A stretch of DNA of 64,000 nucleotides from Tetmemena sp. SeJ-2015. Lineage: Eukaryota; Ciliophora; Spirotrichea; Sporadotrichida; Oxytrichidae. How positions within the stretch are numbered: the stretch's first letter is position 1; each line of letters starts with the position of its first letter. This document shows, one piece after another, positions 1-9,907 of the stretch. The stretch is taken from positions 22,608-86,607 of the forward strand of contig JAJKFJ010021349.1 of assembly GCA_027382625.1 (NCBI GenBank), read 5' to 3'. Under the pieces are notes generated by a model that did not search any database, was not told the origin of the DNA, and saw only the letters and a list, made by a program, of their open reading frames with translations. The position numbers and the translations under genes are program-made.

Positions 1-3000
1 CAGGAGAGAGTTACCAAGAAGGTATAGAGATAGACGAAGATGATGCAATTGAGATAATTGAAGATTCCATGGAGGAGGAACAGAGCCTTCAAGAGCAAGA
101 GGAGAAGTTGGGCAAGAAGAAAATCGAAGATCACGAGTTGAAAGAAATGCTTGACTTCATCAAGAGGGAGGAGAAAGACCTCATCGACGATTTGCATGTT
201 CATAAAATAACTTTATAACATCCAATCAATCAATAATTAAGACTTTTGTTGAGAGTCAGCTGCAGATCCCCAACTCTTATGGCGATTTAAAGTCTGCTCA
301 CTTCCCTCTGTTCGTCACTGTGAAGAGACTTATCTACATGTTGGATGCCTGCCTCAGCTACTCCTTTTCTTCTCCAGAGATCATAACAACAACTTTATTA
401 TCGGACTTGACTCTAACTTAGGATGGCACAATGAGTCCAAGGGAGTTATGATGATCAACCACTATTACAAGGAGAGCATCGACTATGACGACTAGATAGC
501 CAAGTTCGGCAAGGAGTTGCTCGAGATGGACAAGGAGGCTGAGATCGACGACAACTTCCAGGACGACAGCGATGGCCGTAACTTCGTCATGTTCTCAGAG
601 AAGACTCAGGATAGCTAGTCAGCCCCTCAAGCTAAGTACGTTGGCAACTACCACAACAGAGCCAACGAAAAGTATCTACTAGAGAGGCAGTAACTGTCCT
701 TCGAGGTGGACTACGATATTTTCGAGCAGAAGTTTTGGCCTAAGATTAGAACTAGCAAGACTATGAGGAAGATTTCTCCCAGCTTAGTCTGGACTGAGAT
801 CTTCTCAACTATCAAGGGAGGCATCAAGAGTTGCAACTTCTACATGGGCTACCTTCCCAGACACATTTACATTGGAAAAGAGGGCTCTGAATTCTTGTTC
901 CTCAACGAGAAGAAAACCATTTACTACATCTTCCTTGAGTACGAGAAGTGGAAAGCTGAACAGAGAGCTTATGATTTCATGGATGTAGTAAACCACATAT
1001 AGAAGAGGCTCTGGTACGGAGAGACTCTGAGAACAATGAAGATGGACTTCCTAATGGTAGATGAGGTGCAAGACCTTACTCCTAAGACTCTACAGGTGCT
1101 TCTCAGACTCACTACTCATAATGTCTTCTTTGCAGGTGATACTGCACAGACTATCGCTAAGGGAGTGGGAGCGAGATTCCTAGATCTCAGACATCTTTTC
1201 ACCGATCTGGACTTTAATGTTCCCAAGATCATCTAGCTCACTAAGAACTACAGATCTCATGGAAAGATTCTTGACCTCGCCAACTCTGTGGTCAGTCTAA
1301 TTGAACTCTTCTTCCCTAAAACCATTGATAAGCTTGTGAAAGAGGAGTCAGATAAGGATGGCATGAAGCCACTAGTTATTATGCCTCTGGATGGCAGAAT
1401 GATGCGTTCTTTGTTCAATGGTACTGCAATAACAAGTGATAAGGAATCCTAGATGTCCTCTCCTTAGTTCGGCTGCAATCAAGTGCTTATAGTTAGAGAT
1501 CAGCAGGCAAAGGAATAGATCCCAGACATCTTCAAGAATATGCTGGCACTCTCAGTTTACGAAGCTAAGGGCTTAGAGTTCGACGATGTGATCCTCTACA
1601 ACTTCTTCCATCTTGGAGACATTTCAAAGTCAGAATGGAAGCTTTTAAACGATATCATCTACGAGGAAGTTTAGAGGGTTAAATACTCCCAGGAGATTCT
1701 AGACTTCGACTGCCTAGATGTCACAAACTTTGACTAGATCATGAAGCAGATTAAAGAGCTGGAGAAGAGAGACTCAGTTGAGCAGGAGTACGAGACTGAC
1801 TTGCAACTTTCAGTAAGTCGCAAGAGAGATGAAGTCTATCGCAAGTTCTCTACTCTTTGCATCGAGCTTAAGTTCTTATATGTGGCAATTACCAGACCCA
1901 AGCGCAGACTCTTAATCTATGACGACATGGCTGAAGGAAGAAAGCCCATTCAAAATTACTGGGAGAAGCTTGGAGTTGTGAACGTTGTAACGAAAGAAAT
2001 GATAAAAGAGCCTGAGTCTCTTCCAGAGAATGTAAGGAATATCTTCATGAGTGGAGCTCTGCAAAGCGAGAGATCTAGTCAGGATGAATGGAGAATACAG
2101 GGTATCAAGCTCTTTAAGAAGAAGTACTATGATGCAGCTAAGAAGTGTTTCGAAAATTCTCAAGATGATGAACTAGTCAAGAGATGCATGGCTTATCAAG
2201 AGGCAGACTTGGGCCAGACTAAAATGGGAGAGGCTGACAACAAGGCATGGAGAGCTCAGGTCCTCAAGCATTTGACTAAACAAGACAAGAAGCGTCTCAT
2301 TAAAGAAAGCAAGAAGGAAAAGTTGCATGCTAAGAAACATTTCAAGGCAGCTGGAACTCTTTTCGAGAGCATTGGCATGCTGAAGCACTCAGCAAGTTGC
2401 TATTATACCGGCCAGGATTACGAGAAGGCTGCTTTGATCTTCGAAAAGCTAGAGCAGTATGGTTAAGCAGCTGAATGCTATATGCAAGTCAACGAACTCA
2501 AGAAAGCTGCAAAGCTCTATGAGGCTGCTAACCTAATTACAAAGTCAATCGAGTGCTTCGAAGCCTGTGGAGAGTGGGAGCAGCTGCTTCACTGTCTGCA
2601 CAGAAACAAAGACTTCTTCAAGCAAGAGGAAAGACAGTCACTCATCAACAAGTACGTACCTGTCGCTCTTAACTGCCTGTACAAGCTCTACTCCGAAGAA
2701 GACGAGGAGAATGAGCTAGACGAGTAGAACAAGGGTAAAATGTAGGAGATGAAGATCAAACTCAAGTATCAGAAGAAGGTAGACGTGATCAGAGAGGAAG
2801 ATGAAGAAGATGGACTCGATGAGGACGAAGAAGATGAAACAGTTGAGGATGAGGAGGAATCAGAGGCAACTTAAACTTTCTAGAGAAAGGAAGGAGAGGC
2901 CAGAAGAGACTCAAATGACGATGAGTAGGAGATCGAGCTGCTTGAGGAGCAAGACGAGATCCCAGACCTCTTGGAGGACATTTTCCAACTGAAGAAGAAG

Positions 3001-6000
3001 CAACAAAGTATGAGAGAGGAAGAGGAGAAGAAGCAAGCTGAATAGAAGTAAGCAGTGGCTAACGAGCAGGAAGGTGAAGGTCAGCTTAACGACTAATCCC
3101 AAACCTTTGAAATCATAGACACAACTCAAGAGTGGAAGCAAGCCGAAGATGGAGAATAGGAGGTTGAGCAGGATGAATAGCAGCAACAAGATGAGAAACA
3201 AAATCATCAGGCCTTCGTGGACGATTTCGAACACTTGAGTTAGTACGACCCAGATGATGAGTTCCTGCGCTCTAGCAAGAGTGTGTCCATCATTGAAAGC
3301 ATCCTAAGTAAGAAGGCAATCTCACAGACTTCAGACTTCTCAATCATCTCCTCCGCTAAGAGCAAGAGAGCAAGTTCAATCATCAGCATGAGCAGCATCA
3401 AGAAGAGTAAAGCGGGCAACGCAATTGCCTTTGTGGAGTCAAACAGAGATATCCAAAATTTAAAGCATTTATAAATAGATTGAGTTATTTTCTTATCTAC
3501 GCTGAGGATGTGATCACACAGAAGATCATCTATTACATATCCCTCTTCTCAGACGATGTGTCTTCCTACCTCAAGAACATCAGGTCAAAGAAGATGCTCC
3601 ACTCTCTTCAGCCCAATGCCCAAAAGGAAGAACCTATCAAGGAGGACGACTTCATGATCGACCTAGATGACGTGGACTCAGACTTCGTTAACCTCATCCT
3701 TGATGTCCTTGAGAATAAATATACTAATATATTTATTTTATTTTATTTGAGTACTTCGAGCTGTTCAGACTGTGTTTGATGATCTGTAACAGGTATCACA
3801 TGAGTGAGCGACTAGGAAGATACATTTAAATCCTTGTTATTGACTATATGCATGTTCTTACATTATCTCAATCTGCTCCAAGTACTCCAACCTTCACAAC
3901 CACAGATTCCAATTGCAGCAGCACCTTAAGAGCTCTCACTTGAACAACTTGTGGAAGGAAAAGCAGAGATTCGCATCCATCCTAGCCCATGAAGCCATCC
4001 ACAATGTGTTCACTCTCATCGAGCCTAAATTCCTAGAGATCAAGGCTCTCACTGAAGCTCTCTCACCCTCCAACTCTTTGGGCAATGAGACCTACAGAAT
4101 GATGCTCGACTTGGGCTTCTGGAAGAAGATCGTCTATACTCATAATGGCCTCACTGGCCTGCAGCTCTGCCATAAGTTCTTCGACAGAGACAACTTTGAG
4201 ATCCTCCTAGAGGCTTAGATTTAGACTCACTCACCAACAGTCAGCTTGAGTCCAAGGAAGCCTTGAGTGCAGTTTAGAGATGGAGACACCAGCTGGTCTA
4301 TAGGGAGTTCCTGAGTAAGATACAAGGGCTGCGTTGCAAACCTAGCTGTGCAAGTGGATGGCCACAACATTATCGAAGAGATGAAGCAAGATTATGAGGA
4401 GACTCCTGAGATTAACTCACTAGCCAAGCTATATGAGTGGATGTTCGTCCCTCTCAAGAGTTTCTAAGACCATTTGAAGAAGCAGAAAATGTCAGGAGAA
4501 TTAGAAGAGAAGATCAACGAGAAGATGCACAGGGAGCTTGAGCAAAGAATGGACAAGGTCTATGAGATCTACAACAAGGAAGTCTACGAGGAAAAGAAGT
4601 AGACTTTTGAGAAGTACCTATACGCATTCTAGCTTGCTATGCTACCTGGCAACTCAAACTACTCTAGAGTGTTGAATAATATCCGACACTACTTCGACTC
4701 GGATGTGTTGGGAGAAATAGTCAAGACTGTGCTCTAGGGAGTTGAGGTGCTCAGTATGGAGAAGTCAAGCGGTCCAAAGGAGACTATTAGAGATGCTCTG
4801 TTTTCCACCTTCCTGTTATCAAACTTGGAAGATGAAGTCACTTTGGAAGAGTCGAGCATTTTCAAGCACTACAAGCACAACTACTATATCATGAACGTCA
4901 ATTCAGTACTTCTCAAAGACGTTCTACTACTCTCGCAAGCCATGGACTCAGTTAAGATTAACGAATTCATAGCTGCCAAGCTGGTTGAACTTAGACCCAA
5001 GTACTTCATGGTTAACAATTTCAAGCAGGCCTTCCAGAGGTAGTTCAAGGATTTCTTAAATCGTAAGCATTACTTCAATTCCATTAATCGATTTTAGAGT
5101 TCAATCAGAGACACGCCCTCTTCATGGAGAAGACTGAAACTGCCTTCATACTGGATATGGATGCTCAGTTCTTGATGGTACCCAAGCAGTGGATCACCAA
5201 GTTGCTTGTATTGAAGTTGCTCAACCTCAGTCTCTCCCTTGCTACTGAGCTTAAATAAATCTGCAATGGAGAAGGAGAGGGAGCTTTGGAAGAGACAAAG
5301 GATTAAATGAATGGAATGACTAATGCATCCTACACAGCAAGGATTAAGGAGATCCAAATCTTCGCTAGAGTAAACAAACTCGCCATACTCTCTCACCAAT
5401 TGCACAATCAGTACGCAGTACAAATAGAGACACAGCAAACTTAGCTCATGAAAAACCTCTGCAAGAAGGAAGATCCTATTTTTTATAGTAGTAGTTATTG
5501 TTGATGTTTTTGAAGACTTTAAGCATCTAGTTGAGTAGAACTGGCAGCGCTTCAACCTAACTTGCATTAGATTCTCATCACTCAAGAACAGCTCTAACAG
5601 TCAATCCCGATCTCCTTTCACTTTCATCGACAGGTACTATATGATGTTCCATCTAGGGCTAGATATCAACCGTTCAAATGCTTTCTTTGGCCCAAAGAAG
5701 TACTGTAGCTTGAAGAACGGAAGGAATGAGATATTGGAGTAAGGCTTTAAGAGGTTCGGCGAAGTTGTCTAAATTGATGAGTCTAGAAGTCACATCCTAT
5801 TCTAATACATTGCAACTAAGAGCAAGGATGAATATCTGGAGCTGGATTTAAACATAAGACTTAAGAATCTCATTAAAAGTTTCGAGTACTTCATCTTCGC
5901 AGATGCTTATGAAGTGTTCCTAGGGCTCGTCAAATCCTATACCAAGTATTTCAAGAAGCAGAAGAGTATTCTCAAGCAGCCACCTTAGAATGCTTCTACG

Positions 6001-7651
6001 ATGCAGCAAGTGACATTCGAGTTAACTCCATGTTTGTGGCAAATGCTTAAGAAATTCTTGATAGCCATCGATATCCATGCCTATTTGAAATTAGGCAGCA
6101 TCACTGGAGCTATAGACTCTATTTTTGAGTTCATCAAGACTTTCCAGACCAGAATCGAGCAGAGTGATCAAGTAAAGCTCCTTGAGACTGCTGGCTACTT
6201 AGGCATAAGTGTCTACCTACGGGAAAATCTACTGTCCTGATTATGTTTTGAAGTTAAAAATTTTATGTTTTAAATTTAGAAGCTTGTAGATGCAGACTTT
6301 GATTTACGAAGTTATCATAACTATGACAAGTACACTTTCCATTTAAATGGCTTTTATTAGTGTGGATTTATGATTTAGAAGGAGACTATAATATTGAGGA
6401 GGTAGTAATCGACCAGGAAGAGAGGGAAATAATAACAAGAGACATTCAAAGTAATTAATGTAAGCATTGTTATTATAATTCAGGACACTCTCATTGAAAA
6501 GTTTGAGGGACAGAACCTAATTACCAAAGTATTGAAACAAGCAAATGCAATGATTGAGAGAATGAATTAAGACGAGATGGCAGCTTCCTTCAAGCAGCAA
6601 TACGTTGCACTCTTCAACCTCTTCATGAGCATGCTAGTCAACAACCCAGATGTAACAAAGAATGCAAATCTGCTAACTGAAGGCTTCGAGCTTATTGCCA
6701 GCAGTCCATTTGAAGATTTCTTCAACTACAACGGCCTGCTGGAGTTCGACTACACCTCTCCTAAGGGACTCAAGGAACTGAGGAAGCAGTTCTTAGAAGC
6801 TGAAGACTCCTACAAGCACCAGTTCTTTGGAGTAAACGTCCAAGGAGGCAATTTTGTTGCCCTTATCGATGCATCTACCTGCTCTTAATAATATTTGCTT
6901 TTGCTAAACCAAAGAGGCACAGGTCCAAATTGCATCAGCTGTGAACAAGTCTCTGACTATTGAGGCAAAGACTCTTTCATATATTCATTGCATATTACGA
7001 CACTTGCAAGTCACATGTATTTGAGAATGAAGGTGAAGAAGCTCATCGACAACCAGCGCTCCAGCTACTTCAAACAGCAGAAGCTCAGGACCTACCATTT
7101 CGAGGACCGCAACTTGGTGGACGAACTTAACATGACTGAGATGCTGCTCATTCCTCAACTTCCAGGTCTCTAAGTGTTGAGCTAGCTCAGAGCTATGTCC
7201 AAGAAGCAAGTCACTCTCAGACAGATGGTAGTCTCCAAGTACGCTACCAACTCCCTCGACATTCACTACATCCTCTCTAAGGCTATAGAACTATCTTATT
7301 CTCAGGATGCTTTCGTTAAGCAAGTCTTGTCATTCCTCACTGAGAAAGGTGCTATCCTCAAGGAATTCGAGGATCTCAAAACTAATGAAAAAAATATTCT
7401 ACTATTCACATAGCTTATGTAATGACGAGGGAAGTGTGGAGCAGAGGCTTGAAGAGTCAAGAAAAGTTTACAACGAGATCACTCACGACATAAACGAGTG
7501 GATGAATGTCAAGGCAGAGCCAAACTTGATCGAGGTGGAGAGAAAGAACACCAAGTTCAAGATCAAGTGGGAGTCACTCAAACTATTCGAAAAGAAGGAG
7601 AGACTCATCGCAGTCATGCGCAAGAAGCAACAGCTCCTTCAAATGCAGTGA
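1..7651 (+). CDS. TRANK1-like superfamily 1 helicase / TPR protein, 5' end missing
   Basis: A large ATP-dependent helicase-like protein related to TRANK1 (TPR and ankyrin repeat-containing protein 1). Seen: a Walker B/motif II 'VDEVQDLTPKTLQ' near 1057, motif III 'FAGDTAQTI' near 1130, 'NYRSHGKILDLANS' near 1250, motif V 'YEAKGLEFDDVILYNFF' near 1560, and motif VI 'LYVAITRPKRRLLIYDD' near 1875. TPR-like helical repeats follow (about 2060-2700), then a Glu/Asp/Lys/Gln-rich low-complexity stretch (about 2700-3260) and a long helical C-terminal part. TAA and TAG are read as Gln throughout; the first terminal TGA is at 7649-7651. The Walker A region and start codon lie before the window. The frame is cut by at least ten short IESs, listed separately, all in linear order. 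The segment 6236-6350 is unresolved: an insert is present there but I found no convincing pointer. The stop faces the DOA1 stop, 160 bp away. Confidence 0.85.
210..241. other. IES, pointer ACTTT, 32 bp
   Basis: ACTTT occurs at 210-214 and 242-246 around an AT-rich insert. Removing the insert with one copy joins the upstream frame (DDLHVHKIT) to FVESQLQIPNSYGDL in phase. Confidence 0.85.
353..360. other. Possible micro-IES, pointer CTC, 8 bp, or a 1-bp indel
   Basis: The frame shifts between MLDACL and FFSRDHNNNFIIGLD. Removing 353-360 (CTC repeated at 361-363) restores it, but so would one extra T in the T run at 364-367. A three-base repeat is weak evidence. Confidence 0.35.
3450..3493. other. 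IES, pointer TATC, 44 bp
   Basis: TATC at 3450-3453 and 3494-3497. Excision joins VESNRDI to YAEDVITQKIIYY in frame and removes an in-frame TGA. Confidence 0.82.
3709..3746. other. IES, pointer TTGAG, 38 bp
   Basis: TTGAG at 3709-3713 and 3747-3751 flanks a nearly pure A/T insert. Excision gives NLILDVLEYFELFRLCLM in frame. Confidence 0.9.
3821..3858. other. IES, pointer TACATT, 38 bp
   Basis: TACATT at 3821-3826 and 3859-3864. Excision gives RLGRYIISICSKYSNLHNH in frame. There is no GT..AG boundary, so this is not an intron. Confidence 0.9.
4208..4221. other. Possible micro-IES, pointer TAGA (8 or 14 bp)
   Basis: TAGA occurs at 4208, 4216 and 4222. Removing 4208-4215 or 4208-4221 restores the frame between NFEILL and DSLTNSQLESKEALSAV. 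A single missing T near 4216 would do the same. Confidence 0.4.
4317..4323. other. Possible micro-IES, pointer AAG, 7 bp, or a 1-bp insertion
   Basis: The frame changes between VYREFLSK and GCVANLAVQVDGHN. Removing 4317-4323 (AAG repeated at 4324-4326) repairs it, as would deleting one base. Confidence 0.3.
5042..5097. other. IES, pointer AGTTCAA, 56 bp
   Basis: The 7-base repeat AGTTCAA lies at 5042-5048 and 5098-5104. Excision joins AFQRQF to NQRHALFMEKTETAF in frame. Confidence 0.92.
5469..5511. other. IES, pointer GAAGA, 43 bp
   Basis: GAAGA at 5469-5473 and 5512-5516. Excision joins MKNLCKKED to FKHLVEQNWQRFN and removes an in-frame TGA. Confidence 0.9.
6236..6350. other. Unresolved insert(s) in the TRANK1-like gene
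   Basis: The upstream frame (ISVYLRENLLS) ends at TGA 6238-6240 in AT-rich sequence. Coding resumes near 6291, and a further shift lies near 6345-6356 (TTTA repeated 11 bp apart) before WIYDLEGDYNIEEVVI. An IES or a short intron is likely, but I found no pointer with a consistent phase for the first break. Confidence 0.5.
6444..6477. other. IES, pointer ATTCA, 34 bp
   Basis: ATTCA at 6444-6448 and 6478-6482. Excision joins EEREIITRDIQ to DTLIEKFEGQNLITK in frame. A GT..AG reading of 6451-6483 keeps a different upstream frame that does not look like protein. Confidence 0.8.
6880..6901. other. IES, pointer TGCT, about 22 bp
   Basis: TGCT at 6880-6883 and 6902-6905; a third copy at 6896 gives an alternative boundary 6 bp away. 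Excision joins VALIDASTC to QTKEAQVQIASAVNKS in frame. Confidence 0.78.
6965..7005. other. IES, pointer GCAA, 41 bp
   Basis: GCAA at 6965-6968 and 7006-7009. Excision gives KSLTIEASHMYLRMKVKKLI in frame. Confidence 0.85.
7383..7419. other. IES, pointer TAATGA, 37 bp
   Basis: TAATGA at 7383-7388 and 7420-7425. Excision joins KEFEDLKTN to DEGSVEQRLEESRKVYN in frame. Confidence 0.9.
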
Positions 7652-7811
7652 TCACTCACACAGATAGGATGAAGAAGAATCTATATCATAGTGTGATTAC
7701 TAAGTTCTAATTCGATTTCAAACTTTAATTTCTCTTTAATTCTTAATGCAAGAGTTATGTCATCTATAATAACTTAATAATCGAAAAAAATAAGTTTAAT
7801 CTTATGCTCTT
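7652..7811. other. Convergent intergenic spacer
   Basis: 160 bp between the TGA of the TRANK1-like gene and the TGA of the DOA1 minus arm. It is AT-rich, with no C4A4 telomeric repeat visible. One or two macronuclear chromosomes may end here. Confidence 0.6.
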
Positions 7812-9907
7812 TCAAAGTGAAGAGATCTGGATTCCCATGCCCTCGATGAGATCCTTAGCATCAGAATCTCCAATTGATAAGTTCTTGAGAGTTGTCTTGA
7901 TCCTAAGTTTGTTCTAGTCGTCACTCTCCTTTGATAAAGCCTCAACCAAGGCGCTGATTATCTGAAGTCTGCCCTCTGAATCGTTCTTGTCCAAAAAGAA
8001 GATAGAGTAGTTGAGCATCACAGTGATGGCTGCGTTTCTTATATTCTTGTTATCGCTGAAAGTGAACTGACTGATGTTGTCGAGGACGAATTATCTCTTC
8101 TGAAGCATCAAGTATACGGAAGCATAATAAAAGGAGGAATTAATAAGGCAGAATTGAAGAAGAGGTTAGCGATGCAGCGAAGAGCTGTAAGCTGAGTAGG
8201 CTGAGTCGATCTATCGTCTTTCAAGAAAGAAATGAGGGTGCTTAGGTACTCAATTCCAATTTCAAAGAGCTTATAGTTTTCGGAGGACTGAGGATGCATA
8301 AGGAACATTCTATAAATGTCAAGCTTGGGAAACCTTTGTCAGCTGAAAAAAATATTTCGTACTTCAAGAGTTTCTTGACTAGCTCATAACCTTGCTTCGA
8401 GACCTTTGATGAATGGTAGAATGGCTTGTTTTTAATGAGCTCAAATAAACTCTCAAGAATGGTAAGATCTTGCTCAGAGAGTACTTGAGTCTCGGCATTA
8501 AATTCAAGAAGCTTCTTTTTAGGAGCTTCGAGATTGATTTGGTCAAAGAAGAGCAGGGTTTTCATACCTTCAATCTTAGCTTCAACTACCTTGGAAGTTT
8601 AGCCGAAGGAGGCGGCTCCAGCTTTAACTCCAGTCCTCTTTTGCTCATTTTCGCTAGTCACAAAACTATTTGAGTTATCCTTGATGAACTTTGAGATCTG
8701 TTCGCAATAAGCAATCAATGATTGTAATAATTTTCAAAGAAGTCCTTCTCTGAGGATAAATTTATCAGCAGCCACCAGTGGATTTGAACCATTATCAAAG
8801 GGAAGTTTCCTCATAACACCATCTCCTAGATCTACATCGAAAATGTGATCATACTCTCCAGCCTCGAAAAGTCTATCTCCTTCGTAATGCTTTGCAGATT
8901 GACCACCTGGAGCATTTATAACATCTCCAATCTTCTCCCAGTTGCCATTTTTATAGCAGAATGCCTCTGCTGTTGTTCCATTCTTAAAGACCTTGATCTC
9001 TCCCTCTTTTCCCTTTGTAGACTTAAGAGTTGAAAGTTAGGGTAGTTTGTCCATATCGAGATTGCCTCCCATGCGAGGCTTTGCACTCATCTTCATATTC
9101 TTTCAAAGATTCTCCAGTTTCCTTCCTTGCATAGTCTCTAGTAAAGGTTCTGACCTTATAGTCTTCTCCACCGGTTATAAGATCACCGAGGTGATTATGA
9201 GTGACCGACCAAATAGTTCTTGGATGCTCGATAGTCTAAACGCAAACATTGTCTCTCCAGATTTTGACAGTCTTATCATCACTGCAGAACTAACTCTCCA
9301 GTGGGTAAGCGGTTAACAGAGAATACGAACCATTGTGACCTTTCAATTCTGAAAGCTGAGTTCCATCAATTGACCAGAGTTTTACAGTCTCATCGTTGGA
9401 ACAAGAAGCAAATCCTAAGCCCGGGATCTCACAGAATTATCTGATTATATAATGAAGAAATGAGGTATCTATTTCTTTCTCCATATGTCCATTATACCAA
9501 AGTCTAATTTTCTTCCCATAAAAAATGAGAATGACCTTCAAGGGTGTTCTTGACTTTTCCTGTTTCCACATCCCATATTTTTGCGGTTCTAAAAGTTTAG
9601 AGTATATTTTTTGATAATTCCTCGGGAATGCATTAGCTTAGTGAGTTAATTGCTCATTATAAGATTTAAGTTTAAGGGAAATTTTAAGTTTGTTTATAAT
9701 GACGATAGAGTAATAAGCAACTTTCATGATGGTGGTATCTTTGCTTCCATTATGATCTTCTCTAAAATAATTGATTTGAAGAAAGTTTACGATGGCGCAA
9801 TCGAGTAAATAAACCCACTGTGGTAAGCGAGATCTTTGTCTTGTTGAGTTATCAAGCATGTACAGCTTGGCTGTTGAATCAATGGACCCACTTAAGAGAT
9901 AGCCACT
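7812..9907 (-). CDS. DOA1: DOA1 minus-strand arm: MDSs 3, 5, 7, 9, 11, 13, 15
   Basis: Read from 9907 leftward. MDS 3 encodes the end of WD1 (LLSGSIDSTAKLYMLDN); 5 a 32-bp piece (GSKDTTIMKV); 7 RTAKIWDVETGKVKNTLEGH; 9 KIRLWYNGHMEKEID; 11 the later WD repeats (RQFCEIPGLGFASCSND onward) and the whole PFU domain; 13 the linker and first part of PUL (QISKFIKDNSN, MKTLLFFDQINLEAPKK); 15 the rest of PUL (DIYRMFLMHPQSSENYKLF, NAAITVMLNYSIFF). TGA is at 7814-7812. Between the MDSs lie short inserts (9750-9831, 9602-9717, 9515-9524, 9451-9466, 8707-8744, 8346-8360); each corresponds to a join to the plus arm. Confidence 0.85.

Noticed and set aside
805..996. Minus-strand ORF over the helicase gene
   Set aside because: Shadow of the plus-strand coding frame; other minus frames at 1912-2388, 2911-3234, 5094-5585 and 6985-7266 are also shadows.
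6451..6483. GT..AG intron of 33 nt in the TRANK1-like gene
   Set aside because: It needs an upstream frame with poor protein character; the ATTCA pointer pair at 6444/6478 gives the better frame EEREIITRDIQDTLIEK.
8700..8749. Single-base sequencing errors in the DOA1 linker
   Set aside because: Both frame breaks disappear when plus-strand MDS 12 (10969-10997) is inserted through AGAAG and TGCGAAC.
9750..9831. Minus-strand read-through making DOA1 MDS 3-5 one segment (open across CAIVNFLQINYFREDHN)
   Set aside because: The frame is open by chance (only TGA stops). Two exact 9-bp pointers point to plus-strand MDS 4, which encodes the expected DGFFTGSK of the WD repeat.
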